A stretch of 11,156 nucleotides of DNA from NCBI GenBank assembly GCA_022759065.1, contig JAEMPZ010000240.1, forward strand, positions 1,357 through 12,512. The letters run 5' to 3'. Below, piece by piece: positions 7,215 to 11,156 of the stretch (position 1 is its first letter; every line of letters starts with the position of its first letter). The position numbers and the translations under genes are program-made. A model generated the notes under the pieces. It was not told the DNA's origin. It ran no database searches and saw only the letters and a program-made list of their open reading frames with translations. The DNA comes from Acidobacteriota bacterium (lineage in GTDB: Bacteria; Acidobacteriota; UBA4820; DSQY01).

Positions 7215-8302
7215 GCCGCGCCTCCCGCCTCGAGCAGCAATTCGGCTATTCTTCGGGCGGCTTGCGGGCGCGCCACGGCCAAGAGCGCGCGCGCCATTCC
7301 AATCCGCCTTTTCCGTTCGGCGAGCAGGCAGAGATTTGCCATGAGGGTTTCCGGCGTCACGTCGCGCTCCGCCATCCAGAGCGCCCCGCCCACTTCGGCC
7401 ATTCCCCGCGCGTTGTGGGTCTGGTGGTCCATCGCGGCGTGCGGGAAGGGAATTAGCAGCGCCGGGCGGCGCGCTGCCGCAAGCTCCGCGAGCGTCGTCG
7501 CCCCGGCGCGGCACACGGCCGCATGGCACCATCCATAGGCCGAAGCCATGTCATGGATAAAGGGCTCGACCCTCGCGGAAAGGCCCGCTTCATCGTAAGC
7601 CGCCTTGACCCGCTCGTAATCTTCCGCGCCTGTCTGGTGGATGATTTCAATGCCGCCTGGGAATCGAGACAGCTCCGGGATCGCTGATAGAAAGGCGCCG
7701 TTGATGGCTCGCGCGCCGCGGCTGCCCCCAAAAACAAGCAGCCGGAAAGGACGCTCGGGGGGGTTCTCCTCGCCTACCATGGAGAGTTCTTCCCTGACGG
7801 GGTTGCCGAGCAGGCGCGCCTTGCCGTAAAAGAAACGCGCCGTCTGAGGAAAAGCCGTAACCACGATTCCAGCCAGCCTCCCGAGCGCCCTGTTGGCCAA
7901 CCCGGGCTTGACGTTCTGCTCGCAAAGCATGAGCGGCACGCCAACAAGCGACGCCGCGACGCACATCGGAAACGAAGCGTATCCGCCGACTCCCAAAACG
8001 GCCGCGGGCTTGTGCTTCAGGCAGATTGCGACGCAGCGCGCCACGGACAGGGGAATCGGCGCAAGAGCGCGCAGGCGGGCGTAAAGGCCGAGGCTGGCGA
8101 AGCCCGAGACCGGAAGCGTCACCAGATTATATCCATAGCGGGGAGCGAGCGCGCCCTCTATGCCGCGCTTCGTCCCGACGAAAAGCACGCCGGCATCCGG
8201 CGAAAGGCGGAGAACCGCCTGGGCTACCGCAAGCCCCGGGAAGAAGTGGCCGCCCGTTCCGCCGCCAGCGATGATCACCGTTGTCCTCCCCTCTCCTTTC
8301 AT
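7211..8302 (-). CDS. murG: Lipid II-forming GlcNAc transferase MurG
   Basis: MurG is the peripheral inner-membrane GT28 glycosyltransferase that transfers GlcNAc from UDP-GlcNAc to lipid I, giving lipid II. In the 363-residue product the N-terminal Rossmann domain carries GGGTGGHFFPG at 13-23 with the conserved His19, GVGGYASFP at 104-112, and EQN at 128-130. The C-terminal domain carries GGSRGA at 192-197, and the UDP-GlcNAc site is RAGATTLAEL (265-274) followed by the DHQ triad at 292-294. Two starts are plausible. ATG 8302 overlaps the ftsW stop as ATGA but has only a weak ribosome binding site. GTG 8278 (codon 9) has GGGGAGG at 8285-8291, 6 bases upstream, and would give 355 residues. The ATG is kept for its coupling geometry and because E. 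coli MurG has a similar tail. Confidence 0.96.
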   Translation of the reverse strand: MKGEGRTTVIIAGGGTGGHFFPGLAVAQAVLRLSPDAGVLFVGTKRGIEGALAPRYGYNLVTLPVSGFASLGLYARLRALAPIPLSVARCVAICLKHKPAAVLGVGGYASFPMCVAASLVGVPLMLCEQNVKPGLANRALGRLAGIVVTAFPQTARFFYGKARLLGNPVREELSMVGEENPPERPFRLLVFGGSRGARAINGAFLSAIPELSRFPGGIEIIHQTGAEDYERVKAAYDEAGLSARVEPFIHDMASAYGWCHAAVCRAGATTLAELAAARRPALLIPFPHAAMDHQTHNARGMAEVGGALWMAERDVTPETLMANLCLLAERKRRIGMARALLAVARPQAARRIAELLLEAGGAA

Positions 8303-9390
8303 GTTCGGTACTGGCTCACGTTCAAAAGAAGGCCGACTCCGCAGAGGCCTATGACCAGGGACGAGCCGCCATAGCTCATCAGCGGAAGCGGCAATCCCTT
8401 GGCCGGAGCCATTGCAAGCGTGACGTAGATGTGAATGATGCCTTGAAAGAATATCCACGAGACGATTCCCGTGGCCATGTATCCAGAGAACGCGTCGGGA
8501 GCGCCCTGAATGGCCCTTAACCCCAGAAAGCCGAACGCGAGAAAAAGCCCGAGCACGCCGAACGTTCCTATCATGCCAAGTTCCTCCCCGATCATCGCGT
8601 AGATGAAGTCGGAGTGAGGCTCGGGCAGGAACATGAGCTTCTGGCTTCCGCCGCCGAGCCACTTGCCCGTCACGCCTCCGCTTCCCACGGCGATAAGCGA
8701 CTGGCGGATCTGAAAGCCGGCGCCCTTCGGGTCGTGCTCGGGATTCATGTAGGTCATGAGCCTCGCCCTGCGGTAGGAACTCATCATCATGAGCATGCTC
8801 AAAAGAAGCGCGCCTCCCACCGCGGCGATCGCGAGCCAGCGGAGCGGAAACCCGCCCGCAAAAAGCATCGCGAGGGTGATCACTCCTAGAACCACCACCG
8901 TTCCGAGATCGGGCTGCAAGAGAATAATCAAACCCATCAGCCCCGCCACCACGCCGAGCGGCACTCCCATCTGGACCCATGTCCGCTTCTCTCGTTCGCG
9001 CTTTTCCAGGAGATAAGCAGCCAGGATTATCAGAACCAGTTTCGCCGTCTCCGAAGGCTGCGCGGACAGCGGCCCTAGGCGAAGCCACCTGTGGGAACCG
9101 TTTATCTTTGGCATCGCGAGGGTCGCGCAAAGCATGGCGACCTCTATCGCGACGAGCCCCAGCACCACCTTGCGCCGCTTCAAAAAATCAAGATTCACCT
9201 TGGTCGCCGCCAGCATCACGGCAAGCCCCGCCGAGGCCCAGATGACTTGCCGGACAAGAAAGTAGTTGGGGTCCCCCTTGCTCCGCAAGGCCAGCACTCC
9301 GGAGCTTGACAGGATGAACACGAGGCCGGCGGCCAGCATGGCCAGCGTCACCACGAGAAGAGCGCGGTCATATCGAAGCTCGCGCGCCAT
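8299..9390 (-). CDS. ftsW: Septal peptidoglycan glycosyltransferase FtsW (SEDS family)
   Basis: FtsW is the polytopic SEDS polymerase that makes septal glycan strands from lipid II with its class B PBP partner FtsI. The 363-residue product is very hydrophobic with about ten membrane segments. Family blocks include NGSHRWLRLGPLSAQPSE at 97-114, LLQPDLGTVV at 157-166, LPEPHSDFIYAMIGEELG at 255-272 with the expected catalytic Asp261, and the C-terminal KGLPLPLMSYGGSSL at 331-345. FtsW is preferred over RodA because the gene sits between murD and murG. ATG 9390 shares one base with the murD stop (TGATG), and GGGAGGGAGGG ends 4 bases upstream. In the last block the sequence reads I-I-H-I-Y-V where many members have I-N-I-G-V, and M-A-P-A-K-G where L-P-T-K-G is common. 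Confidence 0.96.
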   Translation of the reverse strand: MARELRYDRALLVVTLAMLAAGLVFILSSSGVLALRSKGDPNYFLVRQVIWASAGLAVMLAATKVNLDFLKRRKVVLGLVAIEVAMLCATLAMPKINGSHRWLRLGPLSAQPSETAKLVLIILAAYLLEKREREKRTWVQMGVPLGVVAGLMGLIILLQPDLGTVVVLGVITLAMLFAGGFPLRWLAIAAVGGALLLSMLMMMSSYRRARLMTYMNPEHDPKGAGFQIRQSLIAVGSGGVTGKWLGGGSQKLMFLPEPHSDFIYAMIGEELGMIGTFGVLGLFLAFGFLGLRAIQGAPDAFSGYMATGIVSWIFFQGIIHIYVTLAMAPAKGLPLPLMSYGGSSLVIGLCGVGLLLNVSQYRT

Positions 9391-10754
9391 CAGCCCTCCC
9401 TCCCATCGCGCCTCGGCCGCTGGATCGCGGCCTTGACCCATTCGCGGAACTTGTCGCCTCGGTCCTCGAAGTTTTTGAACTCGTCGAAGGACGCGCACGC
9501 CGGCGACAGGAGAACGGAGTCCCCCGGCTCGGCCATTTCCAACGCTTCCGGCGTCGCTTCCATGAGGGTCGCGAAGCTGTAAAGCGGCAACTGCCCGGCG
9601 AAAGCCGATTCCACGCGGTGGCGCGCTTTTCCGAAGGCCACTATCGCCTTGCAGCACCGCCTGGCCTCCGGCACCAGGCTCATCCAGTCGGCGCCTTTGT
9701 CCTTGCCTCCGAGCATCAGGATCACTCCCGCTTCGAATGCGGAGAGCGCCTTCAGGACCGCATCGCTGTTGGTCGCCTTTGAATCGTTATATACCGAAAC
9801 CCCGTTGAAGGAGGCGACCTTTTCAAGGCGGTGCGGTAGGCCCTTGAACGCCTTTAAAGCCGGCTCAAGCAGCTCGGCCGGGACGCCGGCGCAACAAGCC
9901 GCCGCGCACGCGGCGAGGGCGTTTTCAAGGTTATGAGCGCCGGGAAGAGGAAGCGCTTGCAGGCCGAATAGAAGCTCCTTTTTTCCGCCCAGGCGAAGCC
10001 ATGCTTTTTTTTCGCTCACAAAGGCGCCGTCGCCTTCCATCAAACCGTTAAAGAAGGGCAGCAGGCGCGACGCCGCGCGCTTTCCCTGGCGCTCGCTGAG
10101 CGGATCGTCCCACTTGTAAATAGCGAAATCCGAGGCGGTTTGGTTTTTGAATATCCTCCCCTTCGCTTCCTGATACTCCTCGTAGCGAGGATATCGGTCC
10201 TGGTGGTCGGGCGTTATGTTTAGAAGAATGGCGATGTCGGGCCTGAACCGCTCGATGCTTTCGAGTTGGAACGATGAGAGTTCCAGCACGAACCAAGTCT
10301 CATCGGTCGAGCCCTCTATCATGTCGGAAAAGGCGACGCCGAGGTTGCCGCCGGCGCGAACGTCCTTGTAATGGGATGAAAGCAATTCTCCCAGAAGGGT
10401 GGTCGTCGTGCTCTTCCCGTTGGAACCTGTCACGGCGGCAATGCGGCCTTTGGCGTGGCGGTAGGCCCACTCGATCTCGCCGATTACCGGCACGCCTAGC
10501 TTCAAGGCTTCGCGGATGAGCGCCGACGCGCGCGGGAAGCCAGGAGAGAGCACGACGGTTTCGACCCCTTCAAGCAGGAGCGGCGACTCCGTTTCGGGAT
10601 GGAACTGAAGCCCCATGGCTTCCAGCGGCTCAAGGGCAACGGCCAGTTTTTCGGCGGAAAGGGAGTCGCACGCGCGCACGTCGTGGCCCATGGCCAGCGC
10701 GAGCCGCGCGGCGCCGTATCCCGACTTTCCCATTCCAGCGACCAGGACCCGCAT
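9390..10754 (-). CDS. murD: UDP-MurNAc-L-Ala--D-glutamate ligase MurD
   Basis: MurD is the ATP-dependent cytoplasmic ligase that adds D-Glu to UDP-MurNAc-L-Ala. The 454-residue product, a typical length, has all three Mur ligase domains: the N-terminal UDP-binding domain (VLVAGMGKSG at 3-12), the ATPase domain with P-loop TGSNGKSTTTT at 109-119, ELSSFQLE at 158-165 and NITPDHQDRY at 179-188, and the lysine expected to be carbamylated at K198, the same number as in E. coli. HNLENALAA at 274-282, LPHRLE at 306-311, NDSKATNSDA at 323-332, and the C-terminal SPACASFDEFKNFEDRGDKF block (417-436) follow. ATG 10754 has AAGGTGAG 6 bases upstream, which includes the mraY stop codon. It follows mraY by 7 bases and overlaps ftsW by 1 base. 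Confidence 0.98.
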   Translation of the reverse strand: MRVLVAGMGKSGYGAARLALAMGHDVRACDSLSAEKLAVALEPLEAMGLQFHPETESPLLLEGVETVVLSPGFPRASALIREALKLGVPVIGEIEWAYRHAKGRIAAVTGSNGKSTTTTLLGELLSSHYKDVRAGGNLGVAFSDMIEGSTDETWFVLELSSFQLESIERFRPDIAILLNITPDHQDRYPRYEEYQEAKGRIFKNQTASDFAIYKWDDPLSERQGKRAASRLLPFFNGLMEGDGAFVSEKKAWLRLGGKKELLFGLQALPLPGAHNLENALAACAAACCAGVPAELLEPALKAFKGLPHRLEKVASFNGVSVYNDSKATNSDAVLKALSAFEAGVILMLGGKDKGADWMSLVPEARRCCKAIVAFGKARHRVESAFAGQLPLYSFATLMEATPEALEMAEPGDSVLLSPACASFDEFKNFEDRGDKFREWVKAAIQRPRRDGREG

Positions 10755-10761
10755 CAGCGTC

Positions 10762-11043
10762 TCACCTTATCTTCAGCGTGGCGAGCCCAAGCAGGGAAAA
10801 AAGGATCGCCACGATCCAGAACCTGATGACGACCTGCGTTTCCGCCCAGCCTCCCAATTCGAAGTGGTGGTGAAGCGGCGCGCAGCGGAAGACCCGTTTT
10901 TTACGGGACTTGTAGGAGGCCACTTGAAGAATGACCGACAGCGCCTCGATGACGAAGAGCCCGCCTATGACGACGAGAAGCAGCTCTTCCTTGATCATCA
11001 GCGCGAGCGTGCCGATGGCGGCCCCTAGGGAAAGCGATCCCGA
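10762..11043 (-). CDS. mraY: Phospho-MurNAc-pentapeptide transferase MraY, 3' part only
   Basis: MraY is the polytopic inner-membrane enzyme that makes lipid I from UDP-MurNAc-pentapeptide and undecaprenyl phosphate. Only the last 93 codons are present, about a quarter of the usual 360 residues. They begin S-G-S-L-S-L-G and include the membrane segment around [18 protein letters not shown], the conserved cytoplasmic APLHHHFE motif, RFW, and the terminal GLATLKIR. Against the E. coli protein from memory the segment aligns gaplessly from residue 268 to the end. The codon upstream (11044-11046) should be the catalytic Asp of G-D-x-G-S but encodes Thr, and the frame reaches a TAA at 11056-11058. 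There is therefore no N-terminal coding sequence in the window. The gene is either disrupted at 11044 or the assembly is wrong from there. Confidence 0.92.
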   Translation of the reverse strand, partial: SGSLSLGAAIGTLALMIKEELLLVVIGGLFVIEALSVILQVASYKSRKKRVFRCAPLHHHFELGGWAETQVVIRFWIVAILFSLLGLATLKIR

Positions 11044-11156
11044 CGTGGCGGGCGTTTACCGTTAAACAGAGTGTTTCATTAAAAACAATGGTTTAGTGTT
11101 TGTTCTGTTAGTCCAGAAGCGGCTGGCACAGTTCTGGCTCTTACTTTCACCGCCGC
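11044..11156. other. AT-rich segment of foreign origin or assembly artefact
   Basis: Homology to mraY ends at about 11043 and base composition changes abruptly. Bases 11056-11111 are about 29% GC (16 of 56 by hand count), against roughly 60-65% elsewhere. The stretch holds small inverted repeats: GTTTA/TAAAC around 11054-11067, AACAGA (11065-11070) with TCTGTT (11104-11109), and CCAGAA (11113-11118) with TTCTGG (11132-11137). An open frame on the minus strand enters from the window edge and stops at TAA 11079-11081 (about 25 residues, unrecognised). An end of an insertion element, a recombination junction, or a chimeric contig end would all look like this. I cannot identify a family. Confidence 0.5.

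Noticed and set aside
7215..7532. Open frame extending murC upstream by 106 codons
   Set aside because: It is a shadow of the murG 3' end; MurC begins at ATG 7214 with a good ribosome binding site.
8303..9130. Open frame extending murG upstream to 639 codons
   Set aside because: The extra part is low-complexity Arg/Gly-rich sequence lying wholly inside ftsW in another frame; the MurG fold begins at about 8302.
11029..11046. Single-base frameshift in mraY restoring G-D-V-G-S
   Set aside because: Removing one G from the GGG run gives R-H-V-G-S, which still lacks the Gly-Asp pair, and the sequence beyond does not resume MraY in any frame.
11054..11110. dif or attC-like recombination site in the AT-rich right end
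   Set aside because: The small inverted repeats do not match the dif arms or the attC core motifs (RYYYAAC/GTTRRRY) in the right arrangement.
1..11156. CRISPR arrays, tRNA or rRNA genes, toxin-antitoxin or defence genes
   Set aside because: No repeat-spacer pattern, no tRNA-like cloverleaf, and no gene outside cell division, wall synthesis, dtd and xerD was seen; the DNA is almost fully occupied by recognised genes.

Overview
The window is a nearly complete division and cell-wall (dcw) cluster. Every supported gene lies on the minus strand. In order of transcription, which runs right to left, the genes are mraY (3' part only), murD, ftsW, murG, murC, murB, ftsQ, ftsA and ftsZ, followed by a short spacer with inverted repeats, then dtd and xerD. 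The DNA is GC-rich (about 60-65% by eye) with strong G/C preference at third codon positions. A GC-rich diderm is likely. The gene order resembles that of Deltaproteobacteria in the broad sense (Desulfobacterota or Myxococcota) or related candidate phyla, but nothing here fixes the taxon.

Right end (10762-11156): the last 93 codons of mraY are intact and align without gaps to the C terminus of E. coli MraY as I recall it. The match stops exactly where the catalytic Asp of the Gly-Asp-x-Gly-Ser motif should be. A stop codon follows four codons upstream, and then comes an AT-rich stretch (about 29% GC over 56 bases) unlike the rest of the window. This is either a real insertion or rearrangement breakpoint or a chimeric assembly end.

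Core (1601-10754): the genes are packed with gaps of at most 49 bases, and most overlap. There are ATGA overlaps at ftsW/murG and murG/murC, a one-base TGATG overlap at murD/ftsW, 8-base overlaps at murC/murB and ftsQ/ftsA, and probably 11 bases at murB/ftsQ. Shine-Dalgarno sequences inside the preceding gene favour GTG starts for murB and ftsQ. The products form a pathway. MurC, MurB and MurD make UDP-MurNAc-peptide precursors, MraY and MurG build lipid II, FtsW polymerises it at the septum, FtsQ scaffolds the divisome, and FtsA tethers the FtsZ ring to the membrane. No ddl gene is present between murB and ftsQ, where many bacteria carry it.

Left end (1-1600): a 216-base spacer after ftsZ carries three inverted repeats, one of them terminator-like. 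Beyond it are dtd (D-aminoacyl-tRNA deacylase) and xerD (chromosome-dimer recombinase), probably a separate two-gene unit.

I found no new defence, mobile or biosynthetic system. The observations most worth a second look are the mraY break, the altered phosphate-2 motif of FtsA, and a GC hairpin just upstream of the ftsZ ribosome binding site.
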